Numbered from the stretch's first letter, positions 7,328 through 14,238 are shown. The stretch is 35,898 nucleotides of DNA from Candidatus Levyibacteriota bacterium (GCA_013816255.1 JACDET010000014.1:1-35898), one strand, 5' to 3'. Numbers and translations are program-made. The notes: generated by a model from the letters alone, not told the origin.

Positions 7328-8244
7328 ATGTACTTTGACAAATGTATACTCTGCCTTAGGGATTTAGATGAAACAAGTTCACCGGAACACATAATTCCTG
7401 AATACTTAGGTGGGAGATTAAAAGAAGTAATATTATGTTTAACATGTAATAACGGTATCGGTGCAAAATTATATGCTGAAATTAAGTTTGATGCCCATAT
7501 TAGAAGAGCTGTTTTTTACTGAAAGACCAATTATTGCGTATTCATAATTCTGTTGAAAATCAACAATTTTATAATACAGTAAGTCCAATTGGAACTAAGC
7601 TAAAAGCAAAGAGAACAAGAGCAGGCATTCAAATTCTTTATCGAAGAAATCATAATGAGATTATACTCCCCACTAATCATGCGGTCAGGTATATAGAAAG
7701 TAAGTTAATAAAAGAGTCTGGCAAGAAACCAGCGGAAGCAAAAGTGATTGCACAACAGATTCTTGAAACTCCAAATAAAGAAATTAAAAAGTTTAATGAA
7801 GGATTCTCCATCGTTAGATGGGACGGGGAGCAATTTGCGTTAGATTTCTCCTCAAATAAGTTATGTGACGAGCGTGCATATATTCTTATTGCTTTTGAAT
7901 ATTTAGGTCTGATTCTTGGCCGTTCAATATATAATGAGGGCTTCCAACATATACGATCCGGGATTCTAAAAGATGATCGACCTGAATTAGTTAATGTTCA
8001 ATTGTTTACGTCTAAAAAACCCCAACCATTTCATCTTATTTATCCTGAATTTGAAGAAGACAGAATTAGAATCAATATTCATTTATTTGAGTACGCAATA
8101 GCTCAGGTAGAATTTCTCAAAATTAGAGTAAACAGCCAATATAGTCCATGTTATTTAGAAGATTTAGTAAATCGGACTAGTCTAGGATCTTATACTGTAG
8201 AAGATGCAAAATCAAATATTTGGAGGGAATACGAAAACTCATAA
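7328..8244 (+). pseudogene. HNH endonuclease gene interrupted by a 1-nt frameshift
   Basis: The first part (7328-7522) encodes CILCLRDL, SPEHIIPEYLGG and CLTCNNGIGAKL. These are the C-x2-C, EH..P..LGG and C-x2-CN elements of HNH_5-type nucleases. It stops at a TGA (7520-7522) just after six T residues (7512-7517). Adding one T restores one frame: ...RRAV-F-L-L-KDQLLRIHNSVENQ, continuing to 8244 as an about 305-residue protein with a C-terminal helical domain. So a single-base loss in the T run, or a -1 slip there, explains both pieces. It could be a real mutation, an assembly error, or slippage that gives a low level of full-length protein. The gene is the third of the 5566-8244 operon and abuts the convergent HEPN-like gene by one base. 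Confidence 0.8.
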
Positions 8245-8245
8245 A

Positions 8246-9277
8246 TTATTCATCCTTCCAACCAAATTGTTTATAGATTGTATCAAATTGTGGTATGCGG
8301 TACTCTGACTCAAAATAACCACCTTCCTGTAACAAATAGCAAATATATGCGTAATAAATAATGTCTGCTACAATTGAATATGTAATCCAGTCGCTGTATA
8401 TTAGACTTTCCAAAAGGATGCTATCACCATGTACGACAGAATTTCGGATTTTATAGAAATCCCATCCCCACCACCCAGCAATGGTACGAGTCTTACTCTT
8501 GGCTTGGTTCTTCCCATATTTTCGCGTTTCCTCTTTTAATCCGTTGCCTGCAAGGAATCTGTCTATTTTATCAGCGACATCACCTGATTTATCTTTAACG
8601 TTTGGAACATCAAATATAATTTCGAATGCAGTAGCCATCATGACAATCCTAAAGAAAGGAGATATTGCTCCGTTTTCAACATGTGCTAACCGAAACCACT
8701 CGGAAGAACGTAATAAACGATTCTTAAAATCCTCATGAATATGCTTATTTAGAAGATTGTTTATAGCAGCTAACACATGATTATCCATGGTTCGGAAGTG
8801 TCCCCCGGTAGACCATGGCTCTTGGAAATGAACCTCATTAAGCCGCCATCCTGCATCGATTTTGCTTCCCGCACGTACATGGATTTCATCCGTACCAGGA
8901 ATAAAACCCTGAGAGAACATATCAAAGATGTCTGCACTAGGCGGACCCATGGTTGGATTTTTACGCTCTAGGGCCAGCTTAGATTGTTCCGATATACATA
9001 GGAGACATAATATATTCCTTGCAAAATTTATCTCTTGATACTGCTCTTCCGTAACGGCCTCAAAGTTATTTTTATCTCTGTATGAAGCTATCGTAAGTGA
9101 TTCTATCGATTCCTGATGCTTATTTACGTAGCATTTAACATATTTGTCTAAATATTCACGAATCTCCTCATCTTTTATAATGCTCGAATTATAGCTCCAA
9201 AATGACACATTCCCAATTTGAAGATTTGCCTTAGTAAGCCAAGGTAATATAGATACTAAATTTGCTCCGTTACTCAT
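8246..9277 (-). CDS. ApeA-type HEPN domain protein
   Basis: The 343-residue protein has a C-terminal HEPN-like domain. FFRIVMMATAFEIIFDVP (about 208-225) is the usual first helix, and YKIRNSVVHGDSI (275-287) holds the Arg278-x4-His283 active-site motif followed by Gly. Between them lies a loop DKSGDVADKIDRFLAG. This resembles the ApeA-like HEPN domain, whose members act as ribonucleases in abortive infection. The N-terminal about 200 residues (FARNILCLLCISEQSKLALE, and DEIHVRAGS) could be a sensor part; I do not recognise it. The gene starts seven bases after TATAAT, consistent with leaderless expression. It converges on the HNH pseudogene with a one-base gap. Function as a toxin or defence RNase is inferred. 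Confidence 0.65.
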   Translation of the reverse strand: MSNGANLVSILPWLTKANLQIGNVSFWSYNSSIIKDEEIREYLDKYVKCYVNKHQESIESLTIASYRDKNNFEAVTEEQYQEINFARNILCLLCISEQSKLALERKNPTMGPPSADIFDMFSQGFIPGTDEIHVRAGSKIDAGWRLNEVHFQEPWSTGGHFRTMDNHVLAAINNLLNKHIHEDFKNRLLRSSEWFRLAHVENGAISPFFRIVMMATAFEIIFDVPNVKDKSGDVADKIDRFLAGNGLKEETRKYGKNQAKSKTRTIAGWWGWDFYKIRNSVVHGDSILLESLIYSDWITYSIVADIIYYAYICYLLQEGGYFESEYRIPQFDTIYKQFGWKDE

Positions 9278-9396
9278 TTAATGGATTATACCAATAATCA
9301 GCTTATATACTCCATATGCCATTCTAGCTCATCTGATATAGATTGATGTATTGGACATCCCTTCTTAGCCTCAATTTTTGTCGAGATATCCAACAC

Positions 9397-9465
9397 AATG
9401 GAATAAGAAAATACCTTATTCCATTATATTGACAAATAATGGAATAACTGATATCCTTATTCCAT
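9397..9465 (+). promoter_or_regulatory. Fic promoter with two palindromic operators
   Basis: Two copies of ATGGAATAAG-N7-CTTATTCCAT occur. The first, 9398-9424, is perfect and extends to 11-bp arms. The second, 9439-9465, has one mismatch in its left arm. Centres are 41 bp apart, about four helical turns. Between and under them lies a promoter: TTGACA (9429-9434), 17-bp spacer, TATCCT (9452-9457). Operator 1 abuts the -35 box and operator 2 covers the spacer and -10, so binding would block transcription of the fic gene 21 bp downstream. The likely binder is the winged helix at the C-terminus of Fic itself (inference). Confidence 0.85.
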
Positions 9466-9485
9466 AGTTCTAGATCCTAATAAGT

Positions 9486-10586
9486 ATGAATAATATTCAC
9501 CCGCATCAGTTAAAGAAACTACCTCCACGAGAGATTGATTATATATCTCTTGTTCAAATCCTAGGTGAAGCTAGGGCAGTTTTGGGTGAGCTAAAAGGAC
9601 AACTTTCTCATGTCAGTCCAGAGTTAATTAACTTATTGGTTGCACCGCTACTAACAAAGGAAGCCATTCTAAGTTCTAAAATTGAGGGTACACAAGCTAC
9701 GATGGAAGCTGTATTAAAATACGAAGCTCAAGAGAATAAGCCTCAAAACAATACTGAAGAAGTCGGATATAAAGAAATCATCAACTACAGAAAAGCAGTT
9801 CAGATGGTTGTACAGGAGACAACTCCAATTGGAGAAAATTTAATTAAAGATGCACATCGAGTTTTAATGGATTCTGTTAGAGGAGCTAAAAAAAATCCTG
9901 GTAGCTTTAGAAGAATTGAAGTGGCAATAGGAAGATTAGGACAATCACCAGAAAAGGCAACATATTTCCCCCCACTCAATACAGAAGTTACTTCCCTAAT
10001 GAACGATTGGGAAAAGTATATGCATAATGTTCCTGAAAAAGATGACTTAGTCAAAATAGGCATTGGACACTATCAGTTTGAAGCTATCCATCCATTTATG
10101 GATGGAAATGGCCGTATAGGCAGATTGTTAATTCCCCTATTTCTTTATCAAAAGGGAATATTGCCGTATCCTGTTATTTATATTAGTGAGTTCTTTGAAG
10201 AACATAGACAAGATTATTACGACTTATTAAATAATGTTACACAAAAAGGTGAATGGGAACCATGGCTAATATTTTTCTTAACTGGAATTATTGAAACATC
10301 AAAAAAAACAATAAATACTATAAATAAAATGGACAAGCTGTATTATGAATTGAAGGAATCTATAACGTCAGTAAATTCAATCTATGCAATAAATTTGCTA
10401 GATATAATTTTTGAAACTCCAGTGGTAACGTATGTTAGTTTGAAAAGCCGACTTAATACTAAAAGCCCACAGACAATTTATAACTTATTACAAAAGTTTA
10501 TCGAAAAAGGAATTTTGTCTGAGAGTGAAGATAAACAAAGAGGAAGAGAGTTTAAGTTTGATAGATTAGTTAACTTACTTGATTAG
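9486..10586 (+). CDS. Fic family AMP-transferase with C-terminal winged helix
   Basis: The 366-residue protein carries the full catalytic motif HPFMDGNGRIGR (202-213), including the catalytic histidine and the phosphate-binding GNGR. It also has an N-terminal inhibitory helix motif SSKIEG (63-68), matching [S/T]xxxE[G/N] of class II Fic proteins, in which Glu67 blocks the ATP site in cis. A flap-like region (KKNPGSFRRIEVAIG) lies around 135-150. The C-terminal part (about 300-360, SLKSRLNTKSPQTIYNLLQK then EKGILSESEDKQRGREFKF) is a winged helix. Known members modify proteins with AMP from ATP. The start at 9486 follows the operator-covered promoter. It is probably the last cargo gene of the element. 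The protein target is unknown. Confidence 0.94.
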   Translation: MNNIHPHQLKKLPPREIDYISLVQILGEARAVLGELKGQLSHVSPELINLLVAPLLTKEAILSSKIEGTQATMEAVLKYEAQENKPQNNTEEVGYKEIINYRKAVQMVVQETTPIGENLIKDAHRVLMDSVRGAKKNPGSFRRIEVAIGRLGQSPEKATYFPPLNTEVTSLMNDWEKYMHNVPEKDDLVKIGIGHYQFEAIHPFMDGNGRIGRLLIPLFLYQKGILPYPVIYISEFFEEHRQDYYDLLNNVTQKGEWEPWLIFFLTGIIETSKKTINTINKMDKLYYELKESITSVNSIYAINLLDIIFETPVVTYVSLKSRLNTKSPQTIYNLLQKFIEKGILSESEDKQRGREFKFDRLVNLLD

Positions 10587-10860
10587 ACCCATTTCTTTAT
10601 CTGATTCCATTACTTCCTTGTGATATTACCTGAGGTAATGCTGTGCCTATCTCGGATAACCGGAAACCACTTCCAAATATAAGATTCAATTTGGTTCCAA
10701 TCTATTTCGAGGCTGTCCACACTTCGCTCTTACGTTAACACGTAAGAGCTTCGCGTGGCAGGCCACTCTCCAAAATAACTACACCTCTTCTTAGTACAGT
10801 AGCGAAGTGTGTCCCGCGTAGTCTTGACGAAGTGGGGCTTTCCTTTGCTATTATATTTTT
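10587..10860. repeat. Intergenic region with palindromes; candidate right end of the element
   Basis: No gene is seen in this 274-bp gap. It holds ATTACC-TGA-GGTAAT, then a strong hairpin GCTCTTACGT-TAAC-ACGTAAGAGC (10726-10749), flanked by CCAC (10717-10720) and GTGG. The string CACACTTCGCT (from 10718) has an exact inverted copy AGCGAAGTGTG near 10801. The octamer TCCACACT (10716-10723) also occurs at the 3' end of ssrA (1351-1358). The region marks the change from AT-rich cargo to ordinary chromosomal genes, so it may contain the right attachment site. Confidence 0.55.
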
Positions 10861-11097
10861 GTGTATTATACCTATATTCTCCAGTTAAACGATGGTTCTT
10901 ATTATCATGGTTATTCTGACGACTTAACTAAACGCATTAAAGCACATAGGCAAGGGTCTGTTGCATCAACTAAAAATCTTCGTCCAATTAAACTTGTCTT
11001 TTATGCAGCGTTTACAACAAAGAAGAAAGCTCTAGCATTTGAAGATTATTTAAAAAGTAGTTCTGGATTTGCTTTCAGAAATAAACGCTTAGTTTAA
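10861..11097 (+). CDS. GIY-YIG endonuclease-like protein
   Basis: The 78-residue protein is a single GIY-YIG domain of the small UvrC-related (YhbQ-like) type. YYTYILQLNDGSYYHGYSDD covers the two conserved triads (TYI and YHG), then LTKRIKAHRQG with the catalytic-region arginine and histidine, STKNLRPIKLVFYAAF, and a final ALAFEDYLKSSSG carrying the metal-binding glutamate. It starts with GTG at 10861, and TATTAT lies exactly six bases before it, with TTGACG (10824-10829) as a possible -35; this suggests a leaderless transcript. Such proteins are widespread and their cellular role is mostly unknown. It lies just outside the proposed element end and is probably a chromosomal gene. Confidence 0.85.
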   Translation: MYYTYILQLNDGSYYHGYSDDLTKRIKAHRQGSVASTKNLRPIKLVFYAAFTTKKKALAFEDYLKSSSGFAFRNKRLV

Positions 11098-11103
11098 AAT
11101 AAT

Positions 11104-11475
11104 TTACTGGCGAAGTTTTCTGTGCTCTTGTGAGGCAACATCGTCTTTGTATCTTTGCAGTAAAATATTTATGCCTGTGACCAAAATACTGTAAAGGACT
11201 GCCCACCAAAAGCCGTCTATTGTAAATCCAGGAACGATTGCATCTGTTAAGAGGAGCATTAACGCATTGATCACGACGAGAAACAATCCAAATGTTACAA
11301 GCGTGATCGGAAGCGTCAAAAGGATAATTAGCGGCCGAATCAACAGATTTAAAATGCCAAGAACAAGCGCGACAACAAGCGCAGTTACCAAACTCTCCAC
11401 ATGCACTCCGGGCAGAATATATGCAGCGACAATAACGATCAAACTACTGATAAGCCAATTTACTAACACATTCAT
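11104..11475 (-). CDS. Phage holin family 4 / YvlD-like membrane protein
   Basis: The 123-residue hydrophobic protein has four membrane segments: NWLISSLIVIVAAYILPGV, LVTALVVALVLGILNLLIRP, IILLTLPITLVTFGLFLVVI and GFWWAVLYSILVTGINILLQ. The LNLLIRPLI...LPIT..TFGLF..VINA pattern is typical of the YvlD / Phage_holin_4_2 family. It is a small integral membrane protein whose role is not established. I chose the ATG at 11475, which gives MNVLVNWLIS as in the family. The longer frame from 11544 would run into comF and lacks similarity. It lies 38 bp after comF on the same strand, and TGTTAT lies six bases upstream, so it may have its own start of transcription. Confidence 0.85.
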   Translation of the reverse strand: MNVLVNWLISSLIVIVAAYILPGVHVESLVTALVVALVLGILNLLIRPLIILLTLPITLVTFGLFLVVINALMLLLTDAIVPGFTIDGFWWAVLYSILVTGINILLQRYKDDVASQEHRKLRQ

Positions 11476-11513
11476 ACTCCTATAACACCACGAATCTGAA
11501 TTGGTGTCAAGGT

Positions 11514-12212
11514 TTATTCTCCGTGAGCCAATGTCAGTCCCCAAACCTTTTTAACACCTGCACGTTTTAATAGTTTGGCTGCCTCCCGAAGTGTTGATCC
11601 TGAGGTAACGACATCGTCTACTAGAAAAACCTGTGGGACGTTTGCAATTTGATCAAGAAGTTCTGACCTCAAAGCAAATGCATCCTTAATATTTTTCTGA
11701 CGTAATTCTTTTGAGAGACCTACTTGTGTTTGGGTTTCCCGCACACGGATCAACGCATCGATGAGTGGGTATCCAAATCGTTTGGAAATTCCTTCAGCCA
11801 GTAACTGAGCTTGATTGTATCCCCTTTTCCTGAACTTTTTTACATGCAAAGGTATTGGAATAATAATAGACGGAGTCGCAGTTAAAGGATAAAAATACTC
11901 TTTCTGAATAATACCTTCATAAAACAATTCAGATAATGTATCCTGCAAACTCGTGAGATACGGTGGATATTTGAACGTGTAGACAAGTTTTTTCACTATT
12001 CCTTTGTAGACGAGACTTGGAAAAACACCATCAATACTATACCTTGTACCGCACACCGGGTGCGTTATTCCACCCATCGCTTGTCGCTGGCAAATAACAC
12101 AAACCATAGCGTCAGTAAAAGATATATACGAGAAGCACCTCGGACAAATATACGTTCCAAGCTTTTTACATTGCACGCACTGTTTGGGAAAGATAAAATC
12201 GAAGAGAGACAT
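11514..12212 (-). CDS. comF: ComF family phosphoribosyltransferase-like protein
   Basis: The 232-residue protein has the ComF/GntX layout. An N-terminal zinc-binding part has C12-x2-C15 and C23-x2-C26, with a second CVIC pair before HPVCGTRY. A phosphoribosyltransferase domain follows with KFRKRGYNQAQLLAEGIS, RVRETQTQVGLSKELRQKNI, and the PRPP loop VFLVDDVVTSGSTL. ComF takes part in DNA uptake in naturally competent bacteria. Its presence here, in a chromosome with a type IV secretion/pilus-like locus 5 kb away, fits uptake of outside DNA, which is an inference. TACACT lies six bases before the ATG, consistent with leaderless expression. Confidence 0.92.
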   Translation of the reverse strand: MSLFDFIFPKQCVQCKKLGTYICPRCFSYISFTDAMVCVICQRQAMGGITHPVCGTRYSIDGVFPSLVYKGIVKKLVYTFKYPPYLTSLQDTLSELFYEGIIQKEYFYPLTATPSIIIPIPLHVKKFRKRGYNQAQLLAEGISKRFGYPLIDALIRVRETQTQVGLSKELRQKNIKDAFALRSELLDQIANVPQVFLVDDVVTSGSTLREAAKLLKRAGVKKVWGLTLAHGE

Positions 12213-12302
12213 ATAGAAAGTGTAGCAATAAAAAAGATAAATGTATACTTTAAGTAGGCTTAAAGGCTAATGGCAAAGCCAGATGGGACGATGTTGAAAC
12301 TT
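12213..12302. other. Short gap upstream of comF with possible small hairpin RNA
   Basis: On the plus strand TATACT (12243-12248) is followed by AAGGCTAATGGCAAAGCCAG, with TGGC-AAA-GCCA and GGCT/AGCC pairings, then TTTTATTTTTTT at about 12300. This could be a terminated short transcript, or just the 3' trailer of the methyltransferase-like gene read from the other side. I do not recognise a known riboswitch. Confidence 0.3.
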
Positions 12303-13169
12303 TTATTTTTTTGCATCTATAGTGTTATTTCTTCTTGTTAAGACTTGTGACTTCTTCTCTCTGAGTAAATTTCTATTGTCTATAAGTGGTAAGTGTTCAG
12401 GTGCTCCAGGTAATTTTCGAATTCGGAGAACCTCCGTCGTATCATCAGAATATTGAGCTTCAATCTGGTCTGTATATTGCGTATTAATGATATCAAGCCA
12501 TCCAGGAATAAAATCCCATAAAGCAGTTGGTGGAGTCAAAAACATTACACCATTTTCAGAGAGGTGTTCATACCAAAAGCCTATCTGCTTACCGAGAAAA
12601 TCAGGCTCTTTCGGCAAATTGCTATGCCCGGCTATCATCCTTTCAAATATAATATCAGCTTTTTGGCCATGTAAAAATTCTTCTTGGACTTTCATTTTTG
12701 TCTCATCAGAAACAATATTTCCTACAAGAACATGATGATTTCGACTCACATCCTGAGCTTCTAACAGAGGATCAATGCGATCACGATAATCAGTAAGATT
12801 AACGCCAAGAGTTCTTTGGAAAAAACCAGGCGAAAATTCTCCAAACAGTCTAGAAGCAGTACCTCTTAGTTCAATTCCAATTGCTTGTCCTTTTTTTGGG
12901 GCTAGTACTGACTCAATGTATTGTTTTATATCACTATATTCTTCTGGAATAACATCGCGGAATGTTGCATCAAATGTACCAAAAATTTTATCGCTTGTAG
13001 TTAACTGCTCTCGATTTCTTATATGTGTAAGTAGTGGCGTTTCTTCCCAATGATATTTTTTCCCATCAATTTCTTCATTTTGCACTGTTCGTGTACCCTC
13101 TGCTGCTGAAGCAATAATTGATTTTCTTTCTTTAAGGGTTTTAGGTTCTGGAAAAGGAGTTTCTGACAT
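12303..13169 (-). CDS. SAM-dependent methyltransferase-like protein
   Basis: The 288-residue protein has a pattern that I read as a Rossmann-type methyltransferase core. AIGIELRGTASRLFGEFSPG corresponds to motif I, LGVNLTDYRD to the acidic second strand, HHVLVGNIVSD to the middle strand, and ADIIFERMIAG to motif IV. The N-terminal 60 residues are charged. The glycines of motif I are fewer than in standard methyltransferases, so SAM binding is not certain. No substrate can be named. TATACT lies six bases before the ATG at 13169, again a leaderless arrangement. It lies just downstream of tRNA-Ser(GCU) on the same strand, and its stop is 90 bp from comF, which is also on the minus strand. Confidence 0.55.
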   Translation of the reverse strand: MSETPFPEPKTLKERKSIIASAAEGTRTVQNEEIDGKKYHWEETPLLTHIRNREQLTTSDKIFGTFDATFRDVIPEEYSDIKQYIESVLAPKKGQAIGIELRGTASRLFGEFSPGFFQRTLGVNLTDYRDRIDPLLEAQDVSRNHHVLVGNIVSDETKMKVQEEFLHGQKADIIFERMIAGHSNLPKEPDFLGKQIGFWYEHLSENGVMFLTPPTALWDFIPGWLDIINTQYTDQIEAQYSDDTTEVLRIRKLPGAPEHLPLIDNRNLLREKKSQVLTRRNNTIDAKK

Positions 13170-13190
13170 ATTAAAAGTATATCAGAAGTG

Positions 13191-13277
13191 CGGAGAGAAC
13201 AGGATTCGAACCTGCGGTAGGTTTAACCCTACGACTCCTTAGCAAGGAGCTACCATAAACCACTCGGACATCTCTCC
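13191..13277 (-). tRNA. tRNA-Ser (GCU)
   Basis: On the minus strand the acceptor GGAGAGA pairs with TCTCTCC. The anticodon arm is GCTCC-TTGCTAA-GGAGT, giving anticodon GCU. A long variable arm GTAGG/CCTAC is present, as expected for serine, and the T arm CAGG-TTCGAAT-CCTG is intact. CCA is not encoded (GCAC follows). It reads AGC/AGU codons. Confidence 0.96.
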
Positions 13278-13361
13278 TGATACCAGTCGGCATCCGGCTT
13301 CGCCATCACTGACAGAACAAGGTGCTGACTTCAAGTGCGAAACCAGGCGCAGACTTGTGTC

Positions 13362-13449
13362 TGGCGGAGAGAGCGAGATTCGAACTCGCGGAACATTGCT
13401 GTTCGACGGTTTAGTAAACCGTTACCATAGGCCACTCGGTCATCTCTCC
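13362..13449 (-). tRNA. tRNA-Ser (ACU), unusual anticodon
   Basis: The acceptor GGAGAGA/TCTCTCC is intact and a GCCA 3' end is encoded. The T arm is GCGAG-TTCGAAT-CTCGC and the long variable arm GAACA/TGTTC is typical of serine. The anticodon arm is ACGGT-TTACTAA-ACCGT, so the anticodon reads ACU. Adenine at position 34 is rare in bacteria outside tRNA-Arg(ACG). The gene overlaps the 3' end of the HNH gene by 10 bp. All stems pair, so it looks functional. Confidence 0.9.
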
Positions 13450-13856
13450 AATTTATGTGGACAAATCCCACCATATCTTGTCGCCCAATTACAGTTCATG
13501 CAAAGAATTCTGTACCCTTTTGGGAAATTATTTTTCTTTAACCATCGGTACATATGCACACCACTTATATTGTAACCGAATAATTTTTTGCGTTGAATGT
13601 TTCCATTGCCCTCTACATGATCTATTGTTAAAAACTGAAGTACTCTTATACCACAGCAGCAACATTCTTTTCCATAATACTCGAAACACTCATTTCTTAA
13701 CTTTACTATTATATTCTTTGACGTTCTCCGGCCATTAATCCTATCTTTCTCTCTATGATAGTTGCAATATGTAACACTTCCTTCTACAACTGGTAATGGA
13801 CAAACTCTACACAGCCCAAGTGCTTTATGTCGCATTGCGTAATCTTGTCTGCTCAT
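13440..13856 (-). CDS. HNH-type nuclease-like protein overlapping a tRNA gene
   Basis: The 138-residue protein is cysteine-rich. An N-terminal zinc motif GLCRVCP...TYCNYHRE is followed by ECFEYYGKECCCCGIRVLQF, LTIDHVEGNGN (the His-containing core), NFPKGYRILCMNCNWA and a final CPHKLER. This is the pattern of small HNH-like proteins in which C-x2-C, DH and C-x2-CN residues build the beta-beta-alpha-metal site. The ATG at 13856 (MSRQDYAMRHKALG) is preferred over the TTG at 13865. The last codons lie inside tRNA-Ser(ACU), overlapping it by 10 bp on the same strand, so the gene and tRNA may be cotranscribed or the gene may have inserted there. Nuclease activity and a homing role are inferred. Confidence 0.75.
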   Translation of the reverse strand: MSRQDYAMRHKALGLCRVCPLPVVEGSVTYCNYHREKDRINGRRTSKNIIVKLRNECFEYYGKECCCCGIRVLQFLTIDHVEGNGNIQRKKLFGYNISGVHMYRWLKKNNFPKGYRILCMNCNWATRYGGICPHKLER

Positions 13857-13946
13857 AGATATCAAGTCATATATTAGATATAACCCTATTAGAACTATAG
13901 CATTTTTACTGTTACTATGCGACTCCTCCCGATATTTATATATTTA

Positions 13947-14076
13947 TTCACCCTACGCATAAAGGGGTGGCACACTGCTATTGATAAGCGTGGCTGAAAG
14001 CCACACGAAGCCTTATCCTCCTTCACCAAGGTTATGGAGGATCCACCATAGCTTTATGCGAAGGTGGAGCGAAGTG
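13947..14076. repeat. Palindromic intergenic repeat, copy B (inverted)
   Basis: This stretch is a reverse-complement relative of 15122-15201. Shared blocks on the opposite strand are GCCACACTTCGC, AAGGCTTCGTGTGGCTT, CAGCCAC, ATAGCAGTGTG and TATGCG-AGGGTGAA. Copy B has about 50 extra bases that include TCCACCTTCGC...GGTGGA. Both copies begin at the encoded CCA end of a serine tRNA. Several short stems (GGCTT/AAGCC-like, GTGGC/GCCAC) make it highly folded. Confidence 0.7.
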
Positions 14077-14166
14077 TGGCGGAGAGGGCGGGATTCGAAC
14101 CCGCGGAAGGCTTGCACCCTCAGATGTTTTCAAGACATCCGCACTAGACCACTATGCGACCTCTCC
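14077..14166 (-). tRNA. tRNA-Ser (UGA)
   Basis: On the minus strand the acceptor GGAGAGG pairs with CCTCTCC. The anticodon arm is GATGT-CTTGAAA-ACATC (anticodon UGA), with a long variable arm and a T arm GCGGG-TTCGAAT-CCCGC. The 3' end GCCA is encoded. It reads UCA and, with wobble, other UCN codons. Confidence 0.96.
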
Positions 14167-14203
14167 GTATTTGCTCAAAGCAATGTCGATATTATAGCAT
14201 TTC

Positions 14204-14232
14204 TTGACTTCCTTTTTCCAATGAGTTAGAGT
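14204..14232 (+). promoter_or_regulatory. Promoter of the 14239 gene
   Basis: TTGACT (14204-14209), 17-bp spacer, TAGAGT (14227-14232), then six bases to the ATG at 14239. Transcription would begin at the start codon, so the mRNA is predicted to be leaderless. This is one of the clearest examples in the window because both boxes are good and spacing is ideal. Confidence 0.65.
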
Positions 14233-14238
14233 GAAAAT

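Noticed and set aside
9397-9465. CRISPR-like array (repeated ATGGAATAA units)
   Set aside because: Only two units, each internally palindromic, and placed exactly over a promoter; operators explain it better. No cas gene is present and no CRISPR array was seen elsewhere.
12250-12290. Cyclic-di-GMP riboswitch from the GGCAAAGCCA string
   Set aside because: The short match is in the wrong order and the second conserved helix is lacking; no gene lies downstream in the right direction.
13265-13280. Second ssrA 3' end (CGGACATCTC-like string) as a right attachment site
   Set aside because: The string is the D-arm and acceptor part of tRNA-Ser(GCU) on the minus strand, not a tmRNA fragment.
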